Below the pieces are notes generated by a model, which was not told the origin of the DNA, searched no databases, and saw only the letters and a list, made by a program, of their open reading frames with translations. A stretch of 64,000 nt of DNA from Kitasatospora sp. NBC_00240 (lineage in GTDB: Bacteria; Actinomycetota; Actinomycetes; Streptomycetales; Streptomycetaceae), in assembly GCF_026342405.1 (NCBI RefSeq), contig NZ_JAPEMU010000001.1, positions 4,340,001-4,404,000 on the forward strand, read 5' to 3'. Positions 44,633 to 53,518 of this stretch are shown in pieces. The translations under genes and the position numbers were made by a program. Numbering within the stretch: position 1 is the first letter of the stretch; each line of letters opens with the position of its first letter.

Positions 44633-45156
44633 CGCGATTCCTCACCTGTGCGTGACACCGGGCCCGCCGGGACAGCCGACAGCGATCGAGTGGCCGGCGG
44701 CCACCCGTCCCCTGTCTCCCGTACGCGCACCCGGGCCTTCCTCGGTTGTTCCGCGCCCTCGTTGACGGCGGACCACATCTGGGCGGTTCTCCTGGGCGTC
44801 AATTGCCCGTGAACGTCGCGCCCACGGTACCGGTTCACCGTCACGGGTGACCATGCGGAGTGCCGCTTGCCCGGATCCGGGCGGCCGGCAGCGGCGGCGA
44901 GCAGCGCGAACGGCCCTCTCCTGCCCGCTGCCGGGCAGGACCGAGCAGTGTCCCGCCCGGCGCCGGACGGGCCTGCAGCGGGCGGACGAGGGTCGGGCGG
45001 GCCCGGGCACGACGGACCGGCGCAGGGCGGGCCGGCACACGGCAGGCCGGCACAGGCCGCGCAGGGCGGGCGAACGGCGCCGGGCAGGCCGGGGCGCGAG
45101 AGGCCGGACCGGACCGCGCCCGGGCCGGCGGCCACGCCCCCGGCCCCGGGCCGGTG
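44633..45156. other. Gene-free region, degenerate GC repeats
   Basis: 524 nt between two leftward genes. From about 44930 to 45150 it is low-complexity (GGCCGGCACA and GCGCAGGGCGGG units). The ~190 nt nearest 44632 are less repetitive and presumably contain the promoter of the membrane protein gene. No supported gene on either strand. Confidence 0.5.
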
Positions 45157-46533
45157 TCAGGCCGCCTCCGCCTCCGCCCTGGCCTGGAACTCGCGGACCA
45201 CCCGCTGCTCCCGGTACGGCTCCAGCCGGCGCCGGAACTCGTCCAGGTACTCCACGCCCCGGTTGGAACGCAGCCCGCTGAGCAGCCGGACGGCCTGGGT
45301 GCCCGTCTCGCAGGCCCGTTCGACCTCGCGCTGCTGCAACTGGGCGGTGGCCAGCAGGACGAGGTCCACCGCGCGGCGGCGCACCCGGGTCGGCGGGTGC
45401 AGGTCGAGTGCCCGGCGGGCGTACTTCTCGGCCTGGCCGGCCTGCTCCAGGTCCCGGTGACAGTGCGCCAGTTCGTCGGCGAGGTAGGCGTCGTCGAAGT
45501 GGACGATCCAGTCCGGGTCGTCCTCGGGGTTGCGGCGCTCCATCGCGGCCAGCGCCTTGGCCGCCACCGCCTCGCAGGCGCGGGCGTCCCCCAGCAGGGC
45601 GTGGCCGCGCGCCTCGGCCGCGTAGAACATCGCCATCGCGGTCGGGGTGGCGACCGAGCGGGCCCCCTCCTGTGCGGCGCGGGCGAGTTGGGCGATCTCC
45701 CGGGGGTTGCCGAGGGTCGCCGCGAGGTGGCTCATCGAGGCGGCCAGCACGTACCCGCCGTAGCCGCGGTCGTCGGCGGCCTGGGCCAGCCGCAGCGCCT
45801 GGATGTAGTAGCGCTGGGCGAGACCGGGCTGCCCGGTGTCGACCGCCATGTAGCCGGCCAGTTCGGTCAGCCGGGCGACCGCCGCGAACAGCTGCCGGCC
45901 GGTCTCGTCCCGGTACCCGCCGCTGAGCAGGCCGGAGACGACACTGTTGAGGTAGTGCACGACGACCGGACGGACATGACCGCTGCCGAAGCGGTGGTCG
46001 AGGTCCACCAGCATCTGCGTGGTGGCCTTGATCGCCGCGACGTCGGAGGGGCCGACCCGGACGGCGCCGCTGCGGGCGACCACCGGGTCGGGCGGGGTGA
46101 TCAGCCAGTCCCGGCTGGGCTCGACCAGGGCCGAGGCGGCCACGGCCGCGCCGGTCAGGAAGTCCCGCCGGCCGACGTCGCTGCGCCACAACTCGCAGAC
46201 CTGCTCCAGGGCGCCGCTGAGGGTGGCCGAGAACTGCAGCCCGATGCCGGAGCTGAGGTTCTTGCCGTCGGCCATCCCGATCTCCTCGACCGAGACCCCC
46301 CGGCCGAGTTTGCGGCCGATCGCCTCGGCGATCACCGCCGGTGCCTGGCCGCGCGGTTGCTGGCCACGCAGCCAGCGGGCGACCGAGGTCTTGTCGTACC
46401 GCAGGTCGAGGCCGTGCTCGGCGCCGCACAGGTTCACCCTGCGGGCGAGGCCCGCGTTCGAGCAGCTCGCCTCCTGGATGAGTTGCTGCAGGCGCTCGTT
46501 GGGCTGTCGTGCGACAAGTGGTCTCGCGGCCAT
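45157..46533 (-). CDS. XRE-type transcriptional regulator with TPR-like domain (SCO4441-like)
   Basis: 458 residues. The N-terminal part carries an atypical HTH (NAGLARRVNLCGAEHGLDLRYDKTSVARWL, key part DKTSVARWLRGQQP), then RRDFLTGAAVAASALVEPSRDWL, then ~300 residues of TPR-like helical repeats (AGYMAVDTGQPGLAQRYYIQALRLAQAADD, key part GLAQRYYIQALRLAQ). It closely matches a regulator conserved in Streptomyces (I recall SCO4441), a family tied to development and antibiotic production. Divergent from the primase-like gene. Confidence 0.87.
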   Translation of the reverse strand: MAARPLVARQPNERLQQLIQEASCSNAGLARRVNLCGAEHGLDLRYDKTSVARWLRGQQPRGQAPAVIAEAIGRKLGRGVSVEEIGMADGKNLSSGIGLQFSATLSGALEQVCELWRSDVGRRDFLTGAAVAASALVEPSRDWLITPPDPVVARSGAVRVGPSDVAAIKATTQMLVDLDHRFGSGHVRPVVVHYLNSVVSGLLSGGYRDETGRQLFAAVARLTELAGYMAVDTGQPGLAQRYYIQALRLAQAADDRGYGGYVLAASMSHLAATLGNPREIAQLARAAQEGARSVATPTAMAMFYAAEARGHALLGDARACEAVAAKALAAMERRNPEDDPDWIVHFDDAYLADELAHCHRDLEQAGQAEKYARRALDLHPPTRVRRRAVDLVLLATAQLQQREVERACETGTQAVRLLSGLRSNRGVEYLDEFRRRLEPYREQRVVREFQARAEAEAA

Positions 46534-46840
46534 GGGCTTCGCCTCCCCAACGCCCTCCGGTCCCGGCCGGCGGACGACGATTCTGCTGATCTGTTGCCGA
46601 CTGTCCGACCGTCCAAGGAATCTGACACCAGGTTAGCGATCAGCAACGCCAGCGGGATACCCACGGTGACGGTCCTCACCCCCCGCGCGCCCGGGAGAAT
46701 GCCCCCGTGCGCCCCCACTGCGCCCGGCCCGCCCCTGCTCCGGCGGGGAGCACTCACCGGTTCGGGTGACATTGCGCCCCACGGGCACACCGCCTCCCGT
46801 CGGGCCGTAACCAGCCTCACGGACGGTAGTTGAGCAGCGC
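46534..46840. promoter_or_regulatory. Divergent promoter region
   Basis: 307 nt between the XRE regulator and the primase-like gene. A less GC-rich segment at about 46575-46665 is the best place for a promoter. No palindrome of note. Confidence 0.4.
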
Positions 46841-47557
46841 GTGGAAGACACCCCAGGAGCCCCCGGGCGGAGCAGCGACAGCGAGCTGCCCGCCCTGCTC
46901 ATCGAAGCCGTCAGCTACGCCGAGGAACGCCACTGGGAGGTCGCCCCCGGCGCCTGGCTGATCGACGGCGACGGACCGGCCCGCTGCTCGTGCGGCGACC
47001 TCGGCTGCGGAGCCCCGGGCGCGCACCCGGTCGGCGACGACTGGCGCGGCAAGGCCAGCGCGGGCCCGGGTGTGGTGCGCCGGTGGTGGACGGAGACCCC
47101 GCAGGCCTCGATCCTGCTGCCGACCGGGCGCTCCTTCGACGTGCTGGACGTGCCGGAGGTGGCCGGCTGCCTGGCGCTGGCCCGGATGGAGCGGATGGGC
47201 CTGCAGCTCGGCCCGGTGGTCGCGGTGCCCGCCGCGTCCGGTCAGGTCGGTCGGCGGCTGCTCTTCCTGGTGCTGCCCGGCGTGCTGGCCAAGCTCCCCG
47301 AGATGCTCCGCAGGCTGGGCTGGGCGCCCGGCCGGCTCGACCTGGTGGCGCGCGGCGAGGGCGACTGGATCGTGGCCCCGCCCTCCCGGGTGGGCCCTTA
47401 CAGCTTCGCCCAGTGGGCCCGGCCGCCGTCCTCCACCAACCGGTGGCTGCTGCCGGACGCCGCCGAGCTGATCAACCCGCTGGCCTACGCCTGCGGCCGC
47501 GAGGCCCCCGCGGTGGCGGCCCGGCAGGGCCGGACGGCGGTGCACCAGCACTCCTGA
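46841..47557 (+). CDS. Bifunctional DNA primase/polymerase (prim-pol) N-terminal-domain-like protein
   Basis: 238 residues with the core of the prim-pol family seen in actinomycete proteins: CSCGDLGCGAPGAHPVGDDW, VRRWWTETPQASILLPTGRSFDVLDVP (key part WTETPQASILLPTGRSFD), and GDWIVAPPSRV. The metal-binding acidic cluster is reduced (FDVLDVPE), and no helicase domain follows, so activity is uncertain; chromosomal copies of this type are common in streptomycetes and may be regulatory or vestigial. GTG start at 46841. Confidence 0.8.
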   Translation: MEDTPGAPGRSSDSELPALLIEAVSYAEERHWEVAPGAWLIDGDGPARCSCGDLGCGAPGAHPVGDDWRGKASAGPGVVRRWWTETPQASILLPTGRSFDVLDVPEVAGCLALARMERMGLQLGPVVAVPAASGQVGRRLLFLVLPGVLAKLPEMLRRLGWAPGRLDLVARGEGDWIVAPPSRVGPYSFAQWARPPSSTNRWLLPDAAELINPLAYACGREAPAVAARQGRTAVHQHS

Positions 47558-47650
47558 GTCACCCGTCCGGGTGCTGTCCGGCGCCCCCTCGAACGGCCGC
47601 CCTACGCCTATCGGGTGAGGGTGTGCGACGCGCGACACCCCGCGCGCGAC

Positions 47651-47688
47651 TGACGGGCCTTGCCCCCCACCGGGGACAGGGCCCGTCA
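47651..47688 (+). terminator. Terminator of primase-like gene
   Basis: TGACGGGC (47651-47658) pairs with GCCCGTCA (47681-47688), with an additional inner CCCC/GGGG pairing. Confidence 0.75.
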
Positions 47689-48082
47689 GACGCATGTCCG
47701 GATAAAGGACCGGTGTACCCGCTGGTCAACGGCGAAAGCCCCTCGTACGAGTGACAACGCTCAAGGATTGCCAAGATCTGCCGAGGGGAGGATTTCCTCC
47801 GAGAGGGGACGCCGCCGGACGGAAGGGAGCAGCGGGGCCGGGGACAGGGCCGAGGAGCGGAAGACCGCACGGGGAAGCGGTGAGCGGGGAACTGCCGGGA
47901 GGGGCGCTCGGACGGGGAAGCCGGGCGCGGCGATCGGGGAGGGGCCGGGAGGCCCGGAGGGGAACAGGGCGGGGACAGGGAGGGAGCGGGGGGCGTGGCA
48001 CCGGCCGGGCTCGGGGTGGCCAGGTGGCACGAAGTGGGGGGACGGGGCGGGACCAGGGGGCAGGGAGGGACGGGGTGGGAAC
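47689..48082. other. Purine-/G-rich gene-free tract
   Basis: About 390 nt; from roughly 47770 to 48080 the + strand is dominated by GGGG, GGGA and GAGG runs with few T residues. I see no supported gene. The strand bias is far stronger than the general GC skew nearby. Potential for G-quadruplexes on the + strand. Confidence 0.6.
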
Positions 48083-48120
48083 GCGAGGGCCCGGTACGTG
48101 GGGACGTACCGGGCCCTCGC
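48083..48120. terminator. Terminator of dmdR1
   Basis: Perfect 17-bp inverted repeat (48083-48099 with 48104-48120), GGGG loop, 43 nt past the leftward regulator stop. Confidence 0.9.
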
Positions 48121-48163
48121 AACTCTTCTCCCCGGCCGCCGCCGAAGCGGGCCGCCCCGGGGG

Positions 48164-48856
48164 TCAGGCCAGCGCCACGAACACGTGCGCGGCGATCTCC
48201 CTGCCCAGCTCCGCCGCGTCCTCGCCGGTGCCCACCCGGACGCCGCCGGGGCCGGTGGCCACCTGCACGGTCGCGCCGGGGCGGATGCCCGCGCGGCGCA
48301 GCGTACGCATCAGGTCGCCGTCGGTCTGGATCGGCTCGCCGATCCGGCGGACGACCACGCTGGCCCCGCCGTCACCGGGCTGGAGCGCGTCCAGGGTGAC
48401 CAGGGCGGCGTCGAAGCCCTCCCCCTCCGCCTTGGTGTCGCCCAGCTCGTCGAGCCCGGGGATCGGGTTGCCGTACGGGGACTGCGTGGGGTGGCCGAGC
48501 ATGGCGAGCACCTTGCGCTCGACCGTCTCGCTCATCACGTGCTCCCAGCGACAGGCCTCCTCGTGCACCTGCTCCCACTCCAGGCCGATCACGTCGACCA
48601 GCAGGCACTCGGCGATGCGGTGCTTGCGCATCACCCGCACGGCGAGCCGGCGGCCCTCCTCGGTGAGTTCGAGGTGCCGGTCGCCGGCGACCTGCAGCAG
48701 GCCGTCACGCTCCATCCGGCCGACGGTCTGGCTGACGGTGGGGCCGCTCTGCTCCAGACGCTCGGCGATCCGGGCGCGCATCGGGGTGATGCCTTCTTCC
48801 TCCAGCTCCAGAATGGTGCGAAGGTACATCTCGGTCGTGTCGATCAGCCCAGACAT
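48164..48856 (-). CDS. dmdR1: Iron-dependent repressor, DtxR/IdeR family
   Basis: 230 residues: winged HTH (PMRARIAERLEQSGPTVSQTVGRM), metal-binding/dimer domain and a C-terminal SH3-like domain. Metal ligands of the DtxR family are present: M10 in DTTEMYLRTI, and the C/E/H set in the helix EEACRWEHVMSE. The length and QTDGDLMRTLRRAGIRPG tail match the main actinomycete iron regulator (DmdR1 in S. coelicolor). With Fe2+ bound it represses siderophore genes. No iron-box was found in the window, so its targets lie elsewhere. Confidence 0.93.
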   Translation of the reverse strand: MSGLIDTTEMYLRTILELEEEGITPMRARIAERLEQSGPTVSQTVGRMERDGLLQVAGDRHLELTEEGRRLAVRVMRKHRIAECLLVDVIGLEWEQVHEEACRWEHVMSETVERKVLAMLGHPTQSPYGNPIPGLDELGDTKAEGEGFDAALVTLDALQPGDGGASVVVRRIGEPIQTDGDLMRTLRRAGIRPGATVQVATGPGGVRVGTGEDAAELGREIAAHVFVALA

Positions 48857-49076
48857 CGCCGCTGGCTCCGTTCCTCGGTGTCCTCACCGCCAATTCTGAC
48901 CTACCGGGATGGCAACCGGATCCAGCCGGTGGTGTTGCCGGGCCCTTTTCGTTCCTGTTGACAGCCGCACGCTCCAGGCACCACGGTGCTCGCCGTAGCT
49001 TTCTCCACTGGCGGTCTGGACCACCCGGCCGCCCCAGCGGCCGGGCGCCCCGACCCGGCAGAGAGCGCAGGCCCCG

Positions 49077-49826
49077 ATGAGTGACCTGGTCGGACAGTAC
49101 TTCGACGCCGCGATCGGCCACCTGCAGCGGGTCCGGGCCGAGGAGGCCGGGAACATCGAGCGCGCCGCGGAACTGCTCGCGGACGCCCTCGCCGGCGGGC
49201 AGCGGGTCTTCACCTACGGCGCCGGACATTCTTCACTGGCTGCCCAGGATGTGGTCTACCGGGCGGGCGGACTCGTCCCGGTGAACCTGCTGGACGTCCC
49301 CGGGATGGCCGGCGTCACGGTGCGCCCGGCCCCGCTCGCCAGCGCCCTGGAGCGGGTCTCCGGCCTGGCCACCACCACCCTGGACCACACCCCGGCCCGG
49401 GCCGGCGACCTGCTGTTCGTCATCTCGCTCTCCGGCCGCCAGGTGATGCCGGTCGAGCTGGCCGCGCACGCCCGCTCCCGGGGCATCCGGGTGATCGGCC
49501 TGACCTCGCTGGCCTACCCGGCGGAGGTGAGCTCCCAGCACCCCTCCGGCACGTACCTGAAGGACCACTGCGACGTGGTGCTGGACAACAAGATCGCGGT
49601 CGGCGACGGCGAGCTCACCCACCCCGGTGCGGCGACCACCTTCGGGCCGGTCTCCACCATCGTCACCAGCGCGCTGATGCAGGCCGTGGTCGCGTCGGCG
49701 GTCGGCCGGCTGGCGGAGCGGGGCATCGAGCCGCCGCTGTTCCGTTCCGGCAACGTCGACGGCGGGACGGAGTGGAACGCCAAGCTGATGGCGGACAACG
49801 CGGACCGGATCTTCTACACCTTCTGA
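49077..49826 (+). CDS. SIS-domain sugar-phosphate binding protein
   Basis: 249 residues of the SIS (sugar isomerase) fold, single domain. Phosphosugar loop YGAGHSSLAAQD near residue 47 and ISLSGRQVMPVELAAHARSRGI plus VIGLTS; a conserved GDGELTHPGAATTFGPVSTI-type segment (described in part). Similar proteins accompany N-acetylglucosamine or muramic-acid metabolism. Divergent from dmdR1, an arrangement retained in other streptomycetes. Confidence 0.9.
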   Translation: MSDLVGQYFDAAIGHLQRVRAEEAGNIERAAELLADALAGGQRVFTYGAGHSSLAAQDVVYRAGGLVPVNLLDVPGMAGVTVRPAPLASALERVSGLATTTLDHTPARAGDLLFVISLSGRQVMPVELAAHARSRGIRVIGLTSLAYPAEVSSQHPSGTYLKDHCDVVLDNKIAVGDGELTHPGAATTFGPVSTIVTSALMQAVVASAVGRLAERGIEPPLFRSGNVDGGTEWNAKLMADNADRIFYTF

Positions 49827-49969
49827 GCGACCCGCCGGTGGCCGGGCGCCCGGGCCGGTCTGAGACAACCTTCGGGGCTTCTTGGCCATACCGGCCCGGA
49901 GGCAGGCGTACCGGTCGGCGGGCCGGGGCAGGACAGCCCTGCGACCTGGGCGACGGGTGGGGGCCGAGC

Positions 49970-50890
49970 ATGGCGACGGGGGCGGGTTCGATGGGGCGGG
50001 TCCGGGAGGACGAGCTGCTGCCCGAGCTGTTCTGGGCCGCCGACTCCGCCTCCCAGCAGGGGCAGCGGCGCTCGGTGGCGCTGTCCCGCTGGGAGCTGAT
50101 CCTGCTCGTCGTGGCCGCCGCCACCGGCTCCGCCGACGGCCCGGTGTGGGCCTGGCCGGCGGCGGCCGCGTACCTGGGCGCGATCTGCTTCGCGGTGATC
50201 TCCGGCCGGCAGAACCCGCAGGGCCTCTGGTACGAGGGCCGGGCCGCCGCCGAATCGGTCAAGACGCTCGCCTGGAAGTTCGCCGTCCGGGCCGACGCCT
50301 ACCAGCCGCCGCCCACCACCCTGCCGGACGCCGAGGGCCTCTACCGCTTCCAGCTGGCCCGGGTGCTGCAGGCCTTCCGGGACAGCCGCGCGGTGCGCGG
50401 CGGGGCCACCGCCGAGGTCACCGAGGCGATGCGGGGCCTGCGCGAGCAACCGCTGAGCGTACGCCGCGAGGTGTACCTGCAGGAGCGGGTGAAGGTCCAG
50501 CACGACTGGTACGCCACCAAGGCCCGCCGCTGCGCCCGGGCCGGCTTCTGGACGGGCGTGCTGGGCATCGTGCTGCCGGCGCTCGGCCTGGTCCTCGCCG
50601 TGCTGCGGGCGCTGGGCGGCTTCGACTACGACGCGCTGGGCACCGTCTCGGCGGTCGCGGCCTCGGTCGCGGCCTGGGCCCAGCTGCGGCAGTACCGGCC
50701 GCTGGCCGCCGCGTACGCGCTGGCCGCCGACGAACTGGAACTGATCCGGCGCCAGCTGACCCAGCTGGACGTGCGCTCGCCGGACGCCGAGGAGCTCTGG
50801 GCCCGGCTGGCCCGGGACGCGGAGGACGCGGTCTCCCGCGAGCACACCACCTGGCAGGCCCGCCGGGAGGTGCGCGGCCACGAGCACTGA
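49970..50890 (+). CDS. DUF4231 (SLATT-like) membrane protein
   Basis: 306 residues. Two hydrophobic regions, about 40-72 (LILLVVAAATGSADGPVWAW followed by AAYLGAICFAVI) and about 188-238 (GFWTGVLGIVLPALGLVLAV, then a second helix), flank a charged helical segment. This matches DUF4231, a member of the SLATT group of small membrane proteins that act as predicted pore-forming effectors in nucleotide-signalling immune systems. No SMODS/cGAS-like or SLOG gene is adjacent, so the function here is open. Start ATG 49970; a later ATG (49991) is possible. Confidence 0.75.
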   Translation: MATGAGSMGRVREDELLPELFWAADSASQQGQRRSVALSRWELILLVVAAATGSADGPVWAWPAAAAYLGAICFAVISGRQNPQGLWYEGRAAAESVKTLAWKFAVRADAYQPPPTTLPDAEGLYRFQLARVLQAFRDSRAVRGGATAEVTEAMRGLREQPLSVRREVYLQERVKVQHDWYATKARRCARAGFWTGVLGIVLPALGLVLAVLRALGGFDYDALGTVSAVAASVAAWAQLRQYRPLAAAYALAADELELIRRQLTQLDVRSPDAEELWARLARDAEDAVSREHTTWQARREVRGHEH

Positions 50891-50976
50891 GCACCGCCCC
50901 GCACCGCCCCGCACGGGCCGGCCCCGGCCCGCACCGGACGGGCGAACCCCATGACCCCGACAACGGGAGGATCCGC

Positions 50977-51843
50977 GTGGCTTCACGCGTGGTGAAGGCG
51001 GCGGACGGCCGCGCACTGGCGGTCGAGACCTACGGCGACCCGCGAGGGCGCCCGGTGTTCCTGCTGCACGGCACCCCCGGCAGCCGGTTCGGACCGGCGC
51101 CGCGCAGCACCGTGCTGTACCGCCTCGGCGTGCGACTGATCGCCTTCGACCGGCCCGGCTACGGCGACTCCGACCGGCTGCCCGGCCGGCCGGTCGCGGC
51201 GGCGGCCGTGGACGTGCGGACGATCGCGGACGAGTTCGGGCTGGCCGAGTTCGCCGTGCTCGGCCGCTCCGGCGGCGGCCCGCACGCGCTGGCCTGCGCC
51301 GCGCTGCTGCCCGGCCGGGTGCGCCGGGCCGCCGCACTGGTCAGCCTGGCTCCCCGGGCCGCCTCCGGCCTCGACTGGTACGCGGGCATGACGGCGTCCA
51401 ACGTGCACGCCTACCAGGAGGCCGAGCGCGGGCACCACCGGATCGCCGACAGCATGGAGTTCAGGTCCCGCCAGATCAAGGACGACCCGATCCGGCTGCT
51501 CAAGGGACTGGCGCCGGAACTGCCCGCCACCGACCGGATCGTGGTCGCCGACGCGGGGATCCGCCGGATGCTGCAGAGCAACTTCCGCGAGGCGTTCCGG
51601 CACAACGCGGACGGCTGGATCGACGACGTGCTGGCGTTCACCGCCGACTGGGGGTTCAAGGTCGGCGACATCGCCGTACCCACCTGGCTCTGGCACGGCG
51701 CGGACGACCAGTTCTCGCCGGTCGAGCACTCCCGCTGGCTGGCCGACCGGATCCCCGACGCCACCCTGATCCTGGAGCCGGGCGCCGCGCACTTCGGCGC
51801 GCTGCGGGTGATGACGGCCGCGATGAAGTGGGCGGCCGGCTGA
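50977..51843 (+). CDS. Alpha/beta hydrolase
   Basis: 288 residues. Oxyanion region HGTPGSRFGP, nucleophile S98 in GRSGGGP, acid in WHGADDQFSPVEHS and base in GAAHFGAL, a full triad. GTG 50977 follows GGGAGG by 7 nt. Soluble and cytosolic; substrate unknown, likely a small ester or epoxide-type compound. It sits 86 nt after the DUF4231 gene. Confidence 0.88.
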   Translation: MASRVVKAADGRALAVETYGDPRGRPVFLLHGTPGSRFGPAPRSTVLYRLGVRLIAFDRPGYGDSDRLPGRPVAAAAVDVRTIADEFGLAEFAVLGRSGGGPHALACAALLPGRVRRAAALVSLAPRAASGLDWYAGMTASNVHAYQEAERGHHRIADSMEFRSRQIKDDPIRLLKGLAPELPATDRIVVADAGIRRMLQSNFREAFRHNADGWIDDVLAFTADWGFKVGDIAVPTWLWHGADDQFSPVEHSRWLADRIPDATLILEPGAAHFGALRVMTAAMKWAAG

Positions 51844-51898
51844 GTGGCCGCCCCTGGCCGGGCGGCCGCCGGACGGAACGCGCGGCCGCCACGGGTGC

Positions 51899-52897
51899 CT
51901 ACGGCAGCACGTCGTAGGTGTAGACCGCCGAGATGTCGAGCACGGACCCCGGCGTCGCGGAGGCCCCGAGCGGGGAGACGATCGCGTCGCCGATCCGCTC
52001 GCCCTCGTAGACGGCCGCCGGGAGGTCCATGCCGGGTGCGTAGATCCGGCCGAAGCGGTTCATCCAGCCCTCCCAGATCCGGTCCACGTTGCAGTGGTGC
52101 AGGAAGAACACCGGGTCGTTGGGGGAGGTGCCGGGTGCCATGTCGCCGCTGATCCAGACATGGACCTGGTTGTGCATGTGGACCGGCCGGGCCGGGTCCT
52201 TCGGGATCCAGCCTTCGAGCAGGTTGCGGAAGCCTTCCGAGGAGGCGTTGAAGGCCAGGGTGTCGTACCGGTCGACCGGGTCGGCACCGGCCGGCGGCGT
52301 GTGGGCCAGGGCGTTCTTGACCTCCGCGCCGGTCGGAAGCGTGGGCCAGTCCTGGGCGAAGGCCCGGACCAGACCGCGTACGGGGTCGGCCTGGACGGGC
52401 ATCCCGCCGGGGTCGCTCTCGATCCGGACGGCGAAGGTCGCCGGGTCCCCGGGATGGAAGGCGAACCTCCCGTCCGCGACCGGGTCGCCGTCCCCACCCA
52501 GGTAGTCCTCGGTGAACACCAGGGCGTCGGTGGGCGATCCCAGGTCGCCGTCGGCAGACCAGTCCCAGTAGGGGAGGGCGAAGTCGGGTTTGCCCAGGAT
52601 GTTCTGGATCTTCGTCTCCAGCAGACCGAGCATCACCCGGTGCCAGGGCAGGAAGATGGGGCCGCGGTGGGCGGCGTTGCGGATCCGCGGGTTCCCCCCG
52701 GGCGGGATCGGGGTCATCATCGTCCAGCAGTGCCAGATCACGAACTGGTCGTAGGTGTGGACCGGGGCGGGGGTCCCGGGGACGCCGAGCTGCTCGGTGG
52801 TGAACGCGGTCGGCTCCTGCTTGAGGGCGAGGACGCCCTCGACGAAGTCGTCCCGCGCGGCCGCGTCGGTGAGGATGTTCCTCCGGACGACAGACAT
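51899..52897 (-). CDS. Tyrosinase-family dicopper oxidase
   Basis: 332-residue type-3 copper enzyme. CuA ligands: H56 (IWHCW), H77 (AAHRGPIF) and H86 (PWHRVML). CuB: H242 and H246 (HNQVHVW) and the FFLHHCNVDRIW histidines (H267/H268). LPYWDW is also typical. It likely oxidises phenols, o-aminophenols or catechols. No signal peptide. The gene is preceded directly (1 nt) by its predicted chaperone. The insert with a helical 120-200 segment resembles the o-aminophenol-oxidase group of streptomycetes more than secreted MelC2. Confidence 0.9.
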   Translation of the reverse strand: MSVVRRNILTDAAARDDFVEGVLALKQEPTAFTTEQLGVPGTPAPVHTYDQFVIWHCWTMMTPIPPGGNPRIRNAAHRGPIFLPWHRVMLGLLETKIQNILGKPDFALPYWDWSADGDLGSPTDALVFTEDYLGGDGDPVADGRFAFHPGDPATFAVRIESDPGGMPVQADPVRGLVRAFAQDWPTLPTGAEVKNALAHTPPAGADPVDRYDTLAFNASSEGFRNLLEGWIPKDPARPVHMHNQVHVWISGDMAPGTSPNDPVFFLHHCNVDRIWEGWMNRFGRIYAPGMDLPAAVYEGERIGDAIVSPLGASATPGSVLDISAVYTYDVLP

Positions 52898-52898
52898 C

Positions 52899-53243
52899 TC
52901 AGTGGTCCTTCCGGAAGTGTCGCGGGAACTTGCGGACCAGCTCCCGGACGGTGTCCAGCGCCGAGCGGAACTGGTAGGCGGGCAGGCCGTGGCAGGACAG
53001 CATCCCGTCGTCGTCCACGTCGAGCCCGGCCGCCAGCGGACGGCCGTCCACGGTGACCTCGTAGCTGGTGACGATCTTGATCTGATGGCCCTCGAACTCC
53101 GCCGTGCGCACGGAGGTCGAGTGGCCGGCGTGATGGTCCATACCCATGTGGCCGGGCGGGGGCGCCAGGCTCGCGAGGTATCTCCCGAACGTCTCCGGGT
53201 CGGCGGCGGCGGTCAGGTCTGCCGAAGTGATGGTCGGATCCAT
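52899..53243 (-). CDS. Tyrosinase copper chaperone (MelC1/caddie-like) without secretion signal
   Basis: 114 residues. The C-terminal half aligns in pattern with MelC1-type chaperones (SYEVTVDGRPLAAGLDVDDDG, then a helical end), and a His/Met-rich segment GHMGMDHHAGH at about residues 33-43 could bind copper. Unlike MelC1 there is no Tat/Sec signal peptide at the chosen ATG (53243). Earlier starts in the frame add an Arg/Gly-rich stretch without a Tat-motif hydrophobic core. It should load Cu into the adjacent tyrosinase in the cytoplasm. Confidence 0.78.
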   Translation of the reverse strand: MDPTITSADLTAAADPETFGRYLASLAPPPGHMGMDHHAGHSTSVRTAEFEGHQIKIVTSYEVTVDGRPLAAGLDVDDDGMLSCHGLPAYQFRSALDTVRELVRKFPRHFRKDH

Positions 53244-53518
53244 GTCTGCATCCCGGGAAGGTCGCGGCTGCGGCGCGCCGCCGGACTGCGGACGCCGTCC
53301 ACCTCCCACCATCCCGCCGACGGCCCCGCCCCGCAGCCGGAGCGGCCCGCCGGCCACGCAGCGCGACGAACAGGCCGTCCGGAGCAGCGCAGTTGGACGC
53401 ACGGTGACCGGTGGGCGGCCCGTCGCCCGACGGGGTGGCGGGACTCGCGCGGGTGCGTCAGGGGTCGCTGCGGTTCGGCGTCACCGCGGCTCCGGGCCCA
53501 CCTGCGGGTGACCCGGCG

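Noticed and set aside
46841..47557. Plasmid or phage replication module from the prim-pol-like protein
   Set aside because: No integrase, helicase or att-like repeat flanks it; such copies occur alone in streptomycete chromosomes.
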